NCBI RefSeq assembly: GCF_030268685.1
Contig: NZ_BSRQ01000030.1
Span: forward strand, 1 to 64,000
Direction of reading: 5' to 3'
Origin: Microtetraspora sp. NBRC 13810
GTDB lineage: Bacteria > Actinomycetota > Actinomycetes > Streptosporangiales > Streptosporangiaceae
Length of the DNA: 64,000 nucleotides
Shown here: positions 47,170 through 55,113 of the stretch, one piece after another
Position numbering within the stretch: the first letter of the stretch is position 1
Layout: each line of letters opens with the position of its first letter
The notes under the pieces: generated by a model
The model's database searches: none
What the model saw: the letters and a program-made list of their open reading frames with translations, nothing else
What the model was told of the DNA's origin: nothing
Position numbers and translations under genes: made by a program

Positions 47170-48804
47170 ATGCATGTCGGATCTCTCCCCTCCCTCGTGA
47201 TCAGAGCCTTACGGCGGGCGTCCGGAGCGGTGACGGCGCCGCGCCTCGCCGTGGTGCTGCTCGCCGTGGCGCTTCCCGCGCTCTTCCTGTCGTCGTTCCA
47301 GGCCGCCGCGCAGCCCCGTACGCAGCTCACCGCCGCGCAGGCGGCGGACCAGGTGCTCACCTGGACCGCCGACAACAGCATGACCGCGTACAAATCGGTG
47401 CCGGAATCGGCCACGGCGGGTCCCGCCACCATCGTCTTCGAGAACAGCGCGGCCACCGGCAACACCACCGGCATGACGCACACGCTGACGTTCGACACCT
47501 CCACCCCCGGCTACAACCACGACGTCACCCTCAACATCATCGCCAGCCCCTTCGACGCCAACGGCGGCCGGCACATCGCCCAGGTGAACCTCACCCCCGG
47601 CAAGTACCGCTACTACTGCGCGATCCCCGGCCACGGCCAGATGACCGGCGAACTCGTCGTCACCGAAGGCGGGGGCGAGGACACGACCGCACCGCAGGTC
47701 TCCGCGCAGGTGGCGGGCGACCAGGACGCGGACGGCAACTACGTGGGCGCGGCGACGGTCACGGTCTCGGCGAGCGACACCGAGTCCGGAGTGGACACCG
47801 TGGAGTACGCGCTCGACGGCGGGGAGTTCGCGGCCTACTCGGCCCCGGTGTCGGTCAACCAGGTGGGGGCGCACACGGTGACCTTCCGGGCCACCGACAA
47901 GGCGGGCAACACCTCGCCGGTGGACTCGGTGGAGTTCACGGTGGTGGCTCCGCAGGAGGAGGACACCACTCCGCCCGAGGTCACCGGGGAGGTGACCGGT
48001 GACCAGGACGCGGACGGCAACTACGTGGGCACGGCGACGGTCACGGTCACGGCGAGCGACACCGGCTCCGGGGTCGACACCGTGGAGTACTCGCTCGACG
48101 GCCAGCCGTTCGCGACGTACACGCAGCCGCTGTCGGTCAACCAGCCCGGCGCGCACACGGTGACCTTCCGGGCCACCGACAAGGCGGGCAACACCTCGCC
48201 CGTGGACTCGGTGGAGTTCACGGTGGCGGCCTCGCAGGAGGAGGACACCACTCCCCCGCAGGTCTCGGCGCAGCTGTCGGGCGAGCAGGACTCGGCGGGC
48301 AACTACGTCGGCTCGGCGACCGTGATGATCTCGGTGAGCGACACGGAGTCGGGGGTCGCCACGGTGGAGTACTCGCTCGACGGCGGGCCCTACACCGAGT
48401 ACCCGTCCCCCGTGTCGGTCACCCAGGCGGGCGCGCACACCCTGTCGTACCGGGCCACCGACAAGGCCGGGAACACCTCGCCGGTGGCGACGCTGAGGTT
48501 CACCGTGGTGGCTCCGGAGGACGACACCACGCTGCCGCAGGTGTCGGCCGCGCTCACCGGCACCCAGGACTGGGCCTGGAACTACGTCGGCTCGGCGACG
48601 GTGAAGCTGACGGCGAGCGACGTCGGCTCCGGGCTGGACACCGTGGAGTACTCGCTCGACGGCCAGCCGTTCGCGACGTACACGCAGCCGCTGTCGGTCA
48701 ACCAGCCCGGCGCGCACACCCTGTCGTACCGGGCCACCGACAAGGCCGGGAACATGGCGGTGGGCACGGCCAAGTTCATGATCGTGGAAGCCGGCGGCGA
48801 GTAG
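47170..48804 (+). CDS. Exported cupredoxin with four Ig-like repeats
   Basis: 544-residue secreted protein. Signal: residues ~20-45 (LAVVLLAVALPALFLSSF, AAAQP). Residues 50-168 form a plastocyanin-like domain with copper ligands in YRYYCAIPGHGQMTGELVV (Cys ~150, His ~155, Met ~158). Four repeats of about 92 residues follow (each with SATVxxxASDxxSG, VEYSLDG, YRATDKAGN), of the OmpL47/Ig-like type that often binds surfaces or carbohydrates. ATG at 47170 has GGAAAGG upstream and starts the signal peptide. It may receive electrons from the preceding oxidoreductases and anchor the complex to a surface. It is followed by a strong terminator. Confidence 0.82.
   Translation: MHVGSLPSLVIRALRRASGAVTAPRLAVVLLAVALPALFLSSFQAAAQPRTQLTAAQAADQVLTWTADNSMTAYKSVPESATAGPATIVFENSAATGNTTGMTHTLTFDTSTPGYNHDVTLNIIASPFDANGGRHIAQVNLTPGKYRYYCAIPGHGQMTGELVVTEGGGEDTTAPQVSAQVAGDQDADGNYVGAATVTVSASDTESGVDTVEYALDGGEFAAYSAPVSVNQVGAHTVTFRATDKAGNTSPVDSVEFTVVAPQEEDTTPPEVTGEVTGDQDADGNYVGTATVTVTASDTGSGVDTVEYSLDGQPFATYTQPLSVNQPGAHTVTFRATDKAGNTSPVDSVEFTVAASQEEDTTPPQVSAQLSGEQDSAGNYVGSATVMISVSDTESGVATVEYSLDGGPYTEYPSPVSVTQAGAHTLSYRATDKAGNTSPVATLRFTVVAPEDDTTLPQVSAALTGTQDWAWNYVGSATVKLTASDVGSGLDTVEYSLDGQPFATYTQPLSVNQPGAHTLSYRATDKAGNMAVGTAKFMIVEAGGE
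48076..48719 (+). repeat. 83-bp exact direct repeat inside the cupredoxin gene
   Basis: Positions 48076-48158 and 48637-48719 are identical over 83 bp (starting GACACCGTGGAGTACTCG). They lie in Ig-like repeats 2 and 4, while repeats 1 and 3 differ more. Exact identity at DNA level points to recent duplication or gene conversion. Confidence 0.85.
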
Positions 48805-48873
48805 CGCCCGCCGCCGGGCAGGGGCGACGGCCGCCCCGAGAGGCGACTGCGTCAGCCCGTGATTCGTCAGCCG

Positions 48874-48909
48874 GTGAGCGGCCCCCGTCCAAAGACGGGG
48901 GCCGCTCAC
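48874..48909 (+). terminator. Strong hairpin terminator after the copper/sugar module
   Basis: A perfect 16-bp inverted repeat (GTGAGCGGCCCCCGTC) with a CAAA loop lies 70 bp after the cupredoxin stop. It would end transcription of the three-gene module and also serve the convergent regulator unit at 48976. Confidence 0.85.
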
Positions 48910-48975
48910 GCGTCACGCCGCCCAGAAGGCGGCGACGGCCCGGGCCCGGCCGACGGCCCGGCCGGTCTACAGGCC

Positions 48976-49293
48976 CTAGTCGGTGGTGGGCTGGCCGGCG
49001 GTGTCGCGGGCGAGGGCGACGATCTGCTCCAGGGCCGCCGCATGCCGTTGGAAGGCCAGTCGTCCCTGCGGGGTGAGTTGCACGTACATCCGGCGCGCCC
49101 GCTTGTCCTGGTCCTTGCGGACGAGGACGTATCCGGCGGCGGCCAGTGCGGAGACCTGCTTGGACAGCGCCGAGTCGCTGGTGCCGACCGAGTCTCTGAG
49201 AAAGCCGAAGTCCACCCACTCGGCCGGCACCAGCAGCGCCACGACCGACAGACGCGCCGGGACGTGCAGGAACTCGTCGAAGAGCGGATCCAT
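48976..49293 (-). CDS. Winged-helix (HTH_34-like) transcriptional regulator
   Basis: 105-residue regulator of the MarR/ArsR-like winged-helix group. The recognition helix lies in LRDSVGTSDSALSKQVSALA and the wing in YVLVRKDQDKRARRMYVQLT. ATG at 49293 overlaps the stop of the membrane-protein gene by 1 bp, so both are translated together. Small regulators of this type commonly sit with a short membrane protein; the ligand is unknown. Confidence 0.8.
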   Translation of the reverse strand: MDPLFDEFLHVPARLSVVALLVPAEWVDFGFLRDSVGTSDSALSKQVSALAAAGYVLVRKDQDKRARRMYVQLTPQGRLAFQRHAAALEQIVALARDTAGQPTTD

Positions 49294-49667
49294 CAGAGGG
49301 CCCCGCCGCCGTGCTGGACGATCGACTTCATGATGGAGCGGTTCACGGGCGTGGCCGCGACGTACGCCACGGCCGCCACGAACGCGCCTGCGGCGGCCTG
49401 TGACAGCAGCCCCTGAGGTGGCAGGTCGAACAGCGCGAAGGCGGCGATCCGGCCGATGCCGAAGGCCACCATGATGCAGGCCAGCAGCCCGCCGTGGAAC
49501 AGGGCCTCCTGGCGGGTGGCCTTCCGGCGGACCGAGGCCCGGTGCTCGCAGACGATCCCCACGCCCGCATACAGGACCATCCCGAGCGCCATGACGACGA
49601 AGTGCCAGGGCCGCGGGAGGTCAATGGCCGCGAAGGCGACGAAGATGCCGACCGCGGAGATGACCAC
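49293..49667 (-). CDS. Small multi-pass membrane protein
   Basis: 124 residues with three to four membrane segments (VISAVGIFVAFAAIDL, WHFVVMALGMVLYAGVGIV, GGLLACIMVAFGIGRIAAFA, AAAGAFVAAVAYVAATPV). It has no recognised family. The N-terminus may be truncated, because the sequence directly upstream is a SnoaL-like gene fragment and no clear ribosome-binding site precedes the GTG at 49667. It is coupled to the winged-helix regulator. Confidence 0.6.
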   Translation of the reverse strand: MVISAVGIFVAFAAIDLPRPWHFVVMALGMVLYAGVGIVCEHRASVRRKATRQEALFHGGLLACIMVAFGIGRIAAFALFDLPPQGLLSQAAAGAFVAAVAYVAATPVNRSIMKSIVQHGGGAL

Positions 49668-49689
49668 GCGCGGAAGCGCGGAGAAGGTT

Positions 49690-49822
49690 CCGGGTGGCCG
49701 CCCTGGAACAGCGCGTCCTCGGCGAACACCGCCCCGATCTCGGCGGGGTCGTGGACGTCGATGCCGTGTTTCCAGGCGGCGAGAACGTCGGCGAAGTTCT
49801 TCTCGTCGCTCATGTCGCTCAT
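49690..49822 (-). pseudogene. SnoaL-like/SgcJ-type protein, N-terminal fragment
   Basis: The minus strand starts MSDMSDEKNFADVLAAWKHG and continues IDVHDPAEIGAVFAEDALFQ, GGHPEPS. This is the beginning of a SnoaL/NTF2-like polyketide-cyclase-fold protein; the remaining two thirds are missing and the frame runs into sequence antisense-shifted to the membrane-protein gene. Its ATG overlaps the stop of an SDR fragment (TGATG-type), showing both once formed an operon. Confidence 0.6.
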
Positions 49823-49890
49823 CGGCCCGCGCTCTGCCCGCCGTCGACGTGCAGGAACTCCTCGGTGACCAGCGGAGCCCGCTCCAGGTA
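49819..49890 (-). pseudogene. Short-chain dehydrogenase C-terminal fragment
   Basis: YLERAPLVTEEFLHVDGGQSAGR-type ending of SDR enzymes (the part EEFLHVDGGQSAG is diagnostic) is encoded on the minus strand, ending in TGA that overlaps the SnoaL start. Everything upstream is lost; the MerR gene follows at 49903 on the same strand. Confidence 0.55.
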
Positions 49891-49902
49891 AATCACAACC
49901 CG

Positions 49903-50277
49903 TCAAACTTCACGGACGAAGCTCTCGCAGTCCGGGCATTCGTCGAGATACCGATGCCGGCACTCAACGGTGTGCCGCAGGAAGGTGATGGCCTGCTGTC
50001 TGCGGAGGACCTCGTCCTCGAGTGCGGCGATCTTCGCCCGTACCACGGCCTGCGCCGTCGACTTCTTCGGCGCCATGGCGGCGATGACCTCCGGCAACGA
50101 CAGTCCGACGCGCCGCAGTTTCAGCACGATGCGTGCCTGTTCCAGAGCGTTGTCGTCGTAGAGGCGGTAGCCGTTGCCGTCGCGGCGCACGGCGAGCGCC
50201 CCGACGTGTTCCCAGTGGCGGAGCACGTGAGCTTCGATACCGAGTTCCGCAGCCACCTCTCCGATCGTCCTCACCAC
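49903..50277 (-). CDS. MerR-family transcriptional regulator
   Basis: 124-residue MerR protein. The winged helix-turn-helix is at residues 1-70 (TIGEVAAELGIEAHVLRHWE, then NGYRLYDDNALEQARIVLKL) and a coiled coil follows. The C-terminal tail holds CRHRYLDECPDC, a possible metal- or redox-responsive cysteine cluster. GTG at 50277 is in frame with AAGG upstream; GTG at 50274 is an alternative. It is divergent from an NAD(P)-binding protein gene whose promoter carries a MerR-type dyad in a 19-bp spacer. Confidence 0.85.
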   Translation of the reverse strand: MVRTIGEVAAELGIEAHVLRHWEHVGALAVRRDGNGYRLYDDNALEQARIVLKLRRVGLSLPEVIAAMAPKKSTAQAVVRAKIAALEDEVLRRQQAITFLRHTVECRHRYLDECPDCESFVREV

Positions 50278-50284
50278 GAGAGCC

Positions 50285-50315
50285 TTGCCTTCATGTCGAC
50301 CTGAACCCTTACCGT
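50285..50315 (+). promoter_or_regulatory. MerR-type promoter with operator in a 19-bp spacer
   Basis: A -35-like TTGCCT (50285-50290) and a -10-like TACCGT (50310-50315) are separated by 19 bp, the over-long spacing typical of MerR-controlled promoters. A dyad TTCA-T-GTCGAC-C-TGAA at 50290-50305 lies within. The start codon at 50323 is only 7 bp after the -10, so the mRNA is probably leaderless. Confidence 0.65.
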
Positions 50316-50322
50316 CTCGGTC

Positions 50323-51183
50323 ATGCCTGAAGCTGTTCGCCCAACGATTCTGGTCACCGGCGCGGCCGGCAACCTCGGCAGTGAGGTCGTCGGCCGACTC
50401 AAGATACGCGGTGCGCGCGTGCGCTGCCTGGTGCGTGGGCACGCTGGTGTGCGCCCCGGCGCCGAGTTCGTGGTCGGCGACCTCACAGACCCCACTATCG
50501 TCCATGACGCGCTCGCGGGGGTCGACACCGTCTTCCTCATCTGGCCGCTGCTCGACGCGGCCCCGGCGCACGGCCTGATCGCGGAACTCGCCGCAGCGGC
50601 ACCCCGCGTCGTCTACCTGTCCTCGACAGCCGTGGACGACCAGGCGGTTCGTCAGAGTGATCCCATCGTTCAGGTGCACGCCGACATGGAAGCCCTGCTG
50701 CACGATGCCAGCCTGCGACCGGTGGTACTGCGCAGTGACACGTTGGCCTCCAACGCCCGTGGCTGGGCGGCGCAGTTGGGAGCGGGCGACGTCGTGGCCG
50801 GTCCGGCCATGGCGCGCACGGCTGTCGTCGACGAGCGCGACGTCGCCGATGCGGCTGTTGCCTTATTGCTCGCGGACCCCGGCCGACCGGTCCGCAGCCC
50901 ATACCTGCTGACGGGCCCCGAGGTGCTCAGCCGTGCCGACCAGGTCGATCGCCTCGGCGTCGCGCTCCGCCGCCGTCTGCGTTTCCAGGCGGTCCCCGCC
51001 GATCTCGCGCGCTCGCGGATGCTCGCGGACGGTCGTCCCGAGAGGCTGGTGGAAGCGCTGGTCGCCGCCTCGGCACACAGACCGGAGTCCGGCCTCATCA
51101 CCGATCATGTCGAGCGCCTCACCGGCCGCCCTGCCGGCACCTTCGCGCAGTGGGCCATGGACCACGCGGCCGAGTTCAGCTGA
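50323..51183 (+). CDS. NmrA-like NAD(P)-binding protein
   Basis: 286-residue atypical short-chain dehydrogenase. The dinucleotide-binding motif is ILVTGAAGNLGSEVVGRLKI near residue 10, followed by the NmrA-type ALAGVDTVFLIWPLLDAAPA and RVVYLSSTAVDD. The catalytic Tyr-Lys pair of classical SDRs is not evident, as expected for NmrA/QorB-type redox sensors or reductases. It is divergent from the MerR gene and driven by the MerR-type promoter, so it is probably induced by the signal the MerR protein senses. Confidence 0.82.
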   Translation: MPEAVRPTILVTGAAGNLGSEVVGRLKIRGARVRCLVRGHAGVRPGAEFVVGDLTDPTIVHDALAGVDTVFLIWPLLDAAPAHGLIAELAAAAPRVVYLSSTAVDDQAVRQSDPIVQVHADMEALLHDASLRPVVLRSDTLASNARGWAAQLGAGDVVAGPAMARTAVVDERDVADAAVALLLADPGRPVRSPYLLTGPEVLSRADQVDRLGVALRRRLRFQAVPADLARSRMLADGRPERLVEALVAASAHRPESGLITDHVERLTGRPAGTFAQWAMDHAAEFS

Positions 51184-51265
51184 CCACGTTCAGCCAGGTG
51201 GCGCCTGGAGAGCGTCGCCACAGACAACAGGCCGTCATCTCCTCCTGCGGCACATCGTCCAGAAC

Positions 51266-52012
51266 TCAGGTCGAGGCTTGCGGCGTCCTCGGGCGCCGCG
51301 GACGCTCCACGTCGAGCCCCAGGGATCTGAGCAGGTCGAGCAGTTCGGCGTGGTACAGCTTGGCGGGATCGCCGGTCTGCGTGCCGAGATGGCCGTAGAC
51401 CTCCAGGGAGATCAGGCCGTGCATGCGGCCCCACATGCGCAGCGCCAGGGCGACGACGGCCGGAGGCAGATCGGGGAGATGCTCGCGGATGGTGTCGGCC
51501 AGGCCGGATGAGAAGTCCGACCACCGGTAGTCGGTGGATGCCTGGGTGGCCTTCGCGTACGGCCAGGCGGCGGCGGCGAGTTCGGTGAGTCCCAGGCAGG
51601 CGCGTTTGGCGGCCTCGGGGGCCGGGCCGCCGGCCGGCGCCTGGTAGCCGGCGACCGGATCGCCGTAGATGAGCCGGAAGCCTTCGGGGTTGGCCAGCGA
51701 CCAGACGCGCACGGCCTGCCCCCAGGCCAGGATGCGACCGGCGATGTCGCCGGGGGCGACGGCGTCGCGTGCGGTCTCCACCTGGTCCAGCAGCGAGGTG
51801 TAGATGTCGTTGATCAACGTGGTGATCAACGCGTCCCGGGTGTCGAAGTAGCTGTAGATCGCGCTGCCGCTCATGCCCATCTCGCGGCCGATCGCCCGCA
51901 GCGAGACGGCGTCGGGGCCACCCTCACCGAGGTGTTTGAGCGCGACGGCCTTGATCTCCGCGGTGGTCTGCGCCCGCAACCGTGCCCGCCGGCCCACTGT
52001 CTGCTCTCGCAC
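51266..52012 (-). CDS. TetR-family regulator with WHG-type C-terminus
   Basis: 248-residue repressor. Its helix-turn-helix is in residues 15-60 (SLRAIGREMGMSGSAIYSYF), and its C-terminal domain matches TetR_C_33/WHG (VYGHLGTQTGDPAKLYHAEL). It is divergent from a quinone-type oxidoreductase gene; the 105-bp gap carries a good promoter for that gene. Together they look like a repressor/target pair. Confidence 0.86.
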   Translation of the reverse strand: MREQTVGRRARLRAQTTAEIKAVALKHLGEGGPDAVSLRAIGREMGMSGSAIYSYFDTRDALITTLINDIYTSLLDQVETARDAVAPGDIAGRILAWGQAVRVWSLANPEGFRLIYGDPVAGYQAPAGGPAPEAAKRACLGLTELAAAAWPYAKATQASTDYRWSDFSSGLADTIREHLPDLPPAVVALALRMWGRMHGLISLEVYGHLGTQTGDPAKLYHAELLDLLRSLGLDVERPRRPRTPQAST

Positions 52013-52014
52013 GC

Positions 52015-52042
52015 TTGACAGCTTACACCGCTACGTTAGAGT
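52015..52042 (+). promoter_or_regulatory. Sigma-70-type promoter for the oxidoreductase gene
   Basis: TTGACA at 52015-52020 and TAGAGT at 52037-52042 with a 16-bp spacer, 75 bp upstream of the ATG at 52117. It starts directly behind the TetR start codon, so TetR binding here would block both genes. Confidence 0.5.
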
Positions 52043-52116
52043 ACGGCGCACAAAGTTTGAACGCCGTTCTGATATGGAGCGGCGGACCTTTCGGACGGCA
52101 GATGGAAGGGTTCGTG

Positions 52117-53115
52117 ATGAGAGCCAGAACAGTCCTGTTCGACGAGCTCGGCGGTCCCGAGGTGCTCCACCTCACGGATACAGACGTCGGGGACCCCGGC
52201 CCGGGCGAGGTGCGGGTGCGCATCGACGCGTTCGGCCTCAACCGGGGCGAGGTGTTCCTGCGGACCGGCCGGTACTACTACGACGCGGTGCTGCCCGGCT
52301 CGCGTCTGGGCACCGAGGCCGCCGGCGTCGTGGAGGCCGTCGGACCCGGCGTGACCGGCTACGCCGCCGGAGACGCCGTCAGCGTCGTGGCCAAACCGAA
52401 CGACGACGGCATGTCCATCCACGGCATCTACGCCGACCGGGCCATCGTGGCGGCCAAGCGGCTGATCCGCCGCCCGGCGCACATGGACGCCGTGACCGGC
52501 GCGGCCATCTGGGTGCCCGCGTTCACCTCCTACGGCGCGCTGGTCGAGGTCGGCAGGCTACGGCCCGGCGATGACGTGGTCATCACGGCCGCCTCCAGCA
52601 GCGTCGGCCTGGCCGCCGTCCAGATCGCCGCCCACCTGGGCGCCACGCCCATCGCGGTCACCCGGACCAGCGCCAAGGCCGACCGGCTGCTGGCCGCGGG
52701 CGCCGCCCATGTGATCGCCGCCGCCGACGGCGACGTGGCCGGGCAGGTGCACGCCCTCACCGCCGGCCGCGGCGCGCGACTGGTCTTCGACGGCGTCGCC
52801 GGGCCCGGCCTGCCCGACCTGGCGCAGGCCGTGGCCCCGGACGGCATGCTGATCGTCTACGGCTCACTGGACGGACGGCCCACCCCGCTGCCCATGTGGT
52901 GGCCGATCAACGTCTACGGCTACGCCATCTTCCACCTGTTCGCCGATGAGGAGCGGGTTCGCCGGGCCGAGACCTTCATCACCGACGGCCTGCGCGCCGG
53001 AGCGCTCGCCCCGGTGATCGACCGCACCTTCGACCTGGCCGACATCGTCGAAGCTCACCGCTACATGGAGTCCAACACCCAGGTCGGCAAGATCGTCGTC
53101 ACCGTCCGGCACTGA
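52117..53115 (+). CDS. Zinc-independent quinone-oxidoreductase-type alcohol dehydrogenase
   Basis: 332-residue medium-chain dehydrogenase. The GroES-like N-terminus has VRIDAFGLNRGEVFLRTGR; the Rossmann fold has DVVITAASSSVGLAAVQIAA near residue 150. The catalytic zinc ligands of alcohol dehydrogenases are not evident, which fits quinone oxidoreductases using NADPH. ATG at 52117 has GGAAGGG upstream. It is probably controlled by the divergent TetR protein. Directly after it (53139) a start with a ribosome site encodes only MLIHRFIDRPGQ before other sequence, a possible truncated partner. Confidence 0.85.
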   Translation: MRARTVLFDELGGPEVLHLTDTDVGDPGPGEVRVRIDAFGLNRGEVFLRTGRYYYDAVLPGSRLGTEAAGVVEAVGPGVTGYAAGDAVSVVAKPNDDGMSIHGIYADRAIVAAKRLIRRPAHMDAVTGAAIWVPAFTSYGALVEVGRLRPGDDVVITAASSSVGLAAVQIAAHLGATPIAVTRTSAKADRLLAAGAAHVIAAADGDVAGQVHALTAGRGARLVFDGVAGPGLPDLAQAVAPDGMLIVYGSLDGRPTPLPMWWPINVYGYAIFHLFADEERVRRAETFITDGLRAGALAPVIDRTFDLADIVEAHRYMESNTQVGKIVVTVRH

Positions 53116-53186
53116 CCGGCCGAGAGGACATCACCACCATGCTCATCCACCGGTTCATCGACCGGCCAGGCCAGCGGCGATGGGGA

Positions 53187-54347
53187 TCAGCGCGGTGCGC
53201 GGGCGGGCAGGCGGACGACGATGTCCAGTCCTCCGGCGGGACGTGCGGTCATGGTGGTCTCCCCGCGGTGGGCGACGGCGACGGCGCGGACGATGGACAG
53301 GCCGAGGCCGGCGCCGCCGTCGGCTCGGGTGCGGGTGCCCGTGCCGCGGACGAACGGCTCCAGCAGCCTGTCCGCTTCGTCGGAGGCGACCGTCCGGCCC
53401 GTGTTGGAGACGCGCAGGAACGCGTGCGCGCCGGCGGTGCCGGTGGTCACCGTGATGTGGCCGCCGGTGTGGTTGTACCGGATCGCGTTGTCGACCAGGT
53501 TGCCGACCATGCGTTCGAGGAGGATCGGTTCCCCGGTGGTCGCCGCGGGCCCGAGGTCGCTCCGCACGTTGATGTCCCGGCGCGCCCGCTCATCGGTGGT
53601 GCCGTCGAGGATGCCGGCCGCGATGTCGGCGAGGTCGACGGGGTGACCGGTGACGGGACCGGCCTGGCTGCGGGCGAGGGCCAGCAGGCCGTCGAGGGTA
53701 CGCCGGCTGTGCGTGATCGCCGTTCGGATGTCGTCGGCCATGGCGAGGAGTTCGGCCTTGGTGGGGTCGCCGTCGAGGGTGACGTCGATGGCGGTGCGCA
53801 TCGTGGTCAGCGGCGTGCGCAGTTCGTGGGCGGCGTTGGCGGCGAACATCCGCTGGCTGTCCAGCACCCGATCGCGTTCCGTGACGCCCGTCTGGATGCG
53901 GTCCAGCATCTGGTTGATCGTGGTGGCGAGAGTGGCCAGTTCGTCGGCGGGCGTGTTGACCGGGACGCGTTCCGACAGGTTCTCAGCCGACAGACGCCCG
54001 GCGGTCGCCGCGATCGTCCGGATCGGGCGCAGCACCCGCCCGGCCACCAGCCAGCCCAACACCAGCGCGATCACCATGACCACCGCGAGCGCGACCGCCG
54101 CCTGGGTCAGCAGTTCGGACAGAGTCTCGGCCCGGACCCGGCCGCCGATCTCGGCCAGTTCGGCGGGGGACGGGGGCAGCACGCGATCGGCGTTCGGGCC
54201 GACCCGCACGCCGATCACCAGCCGGTTCTTCAAGCCCTGCTGCACGAGCAGATACGTCAGCCCGCTCAGCATGATGCCCGCGACGAGGACCAGCCCGGCG
54301 TAGAGCAGCGCGAGCCGCCCCCGGGCGGTCAGGCGGACGCGGATCAT
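53187..54347 (-). CDS. OmpR-type sensor histidine kinase
   Basis: 386-residue kinase. TM1 is at about residues 10-32, a short outer loop follows, and TM2 lies at about 80-103 (LLTQAAVALAVVMVIALVLG). A HAMP domain comes next, then HisKA with the phosphorylated His in FAANAAHELRTPLTTM near residue 180, and the HATPase (RMVGNLVDNAIRYNHTGGH; GAGLGLSIVRAVAVAH). It overlaps the response regulator by 4 bp. The two serine hydrolase genes next door are divergent and could be targets. Confidence 0.9.
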   Translation of the reverse strand: MIRVRLTARGRLALLYAGLVLVAGIMLSGLTYLLVQQGLKNRLVIGVRVGPNADRVLPPSPAELAEIGGRVRAETLSELLTQAAVALAVVMVIALVLGWLVAGRVLRPIRTIAATAGRLSAENLSERVPVNTPADELATLATTINQMLDRIQTGVTERDRVLDSQRMFAANAAHELRTPLTTMRTAIDVTLDGDPTKAELLAMADDIRTAITHSRRTLDGLLALARSQAGPVTGHPVDLADIAAGILDGTTDERARRDINVRSDLGPAATTGEPILLERMVGNLVDNAIRYNHTGGHITVTTGTAGAHAFLRVSNTGRTVASDEADRLLEPFVRGTGTRTRADGGAGLGLSIVRAVAVAHRGETTMTARPAGGLDIVVRLPARAPR

Positions 54348-54997
54348 CGGATCCGGTACCCGGCGCCGGTCACGGTGTCGATCAGCGGCGGGTCACCGAG
54401 CTTGCGGCGCAGGGTGCCGACGGTGATCCGGATCGCGTTGGTGAACGGGTCGGCGTGTTCGTCCCACACCTTGTCCAGGAGCATCTCGGCACTGACCACG
54501 ACGCCGTCGGCGGCGAGCAACTCCTCCAGGACGCCGAACTCCTTCGGGGTCAGGTGCAGGAGCCGCCCCCCGCGTTCCGCGATCCGCCGCGCCGGGTCCA
54601 CGACCACGTCGGCGGCGCGCAGCACCGGCGGGCGGGCCGGGGTACTGCGCCGCGCCAGCGCGCCGACGCGGGCGACGAGTTCGGAGAAGGCGAACGGTTT
54701 GCCCAGGTAGTCGTCCGCGCCCAGGGTGAGCCCGGCGACGCGATCCTCGACCGCGTCCGACGCGGTCAGCATGAGCACCCGTGACGTGCCGCGCCGCGCC
54801 AGGTGCCGGCACACCGCGTCCCCGTGCACGCCGGGCAGGTCGCGGTCCAGGACCACCACGTCGTACGCGGTGACCGCGCACTTGTCCAGGGCGGTCCGGC
54901 CGTCGTGCGCGACGTCGACGGCGAACCCGTGCTTGCGCAGCCCGACCATGATGTACCCGGCCAGCGGCTCTTCGTCTTCGACCAGCAGTACCCGCAT
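54344..54997 (-). CDS. OmpR/PhoB-family response regulator
   Basis: 217-residue DNA-binding regulator. The receiver domain has the acidic pair in MRVLLVEDEEPLAGYI, the phospho-Asp in DVVVLDRDLPGVHGD near residue 51 and the Lys in LGADDYLGKPFAFSEL. The winged helix (~130-217) includes LTPKEFGVLEELLAADGVV and NAIRITVGTLRRKLGD. It is the first gene of the two-component unit. Confidence 0.92.
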   Translation of the reverse strand: MRVLLVEDEEPLAGYIMVGLRKHGFAVDVAHDGRTALDKCAVTAYDVVVLDRDLPGVHGDAVCRHLARRGTSRVLMLTASDAVEDRVAGLTLGADDYLGKPFAFSELVARVGALARRSTPARPPVLRAADVVVDPARRIAERGGRLLHLTPKEFGVLEELLAADGVVVSAEMLLDKVWDEHADPFTNAIRITVGTLRRKLGDPPLIDTVTGAGYRIR

Positions 54998-55113
54998 CCG
55001 GTAAGTATCCCCGCGGCGACATATGGATCTTGTATGGCCCGGCGATCGCCTGGCCTTACGCGCCCGCCCGTAGACATGAGGGCCATGATCTCCACGAGGA
55101 AAGGTGACCGCGC

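Noticed and set aside
47209-48909. A 566-codon minus-strand frame antisense to the cupredoxin
   Set aside because: Mirrors the repeats of the plus-strand gene; composition is typical of antisense frames and it has no start signal.
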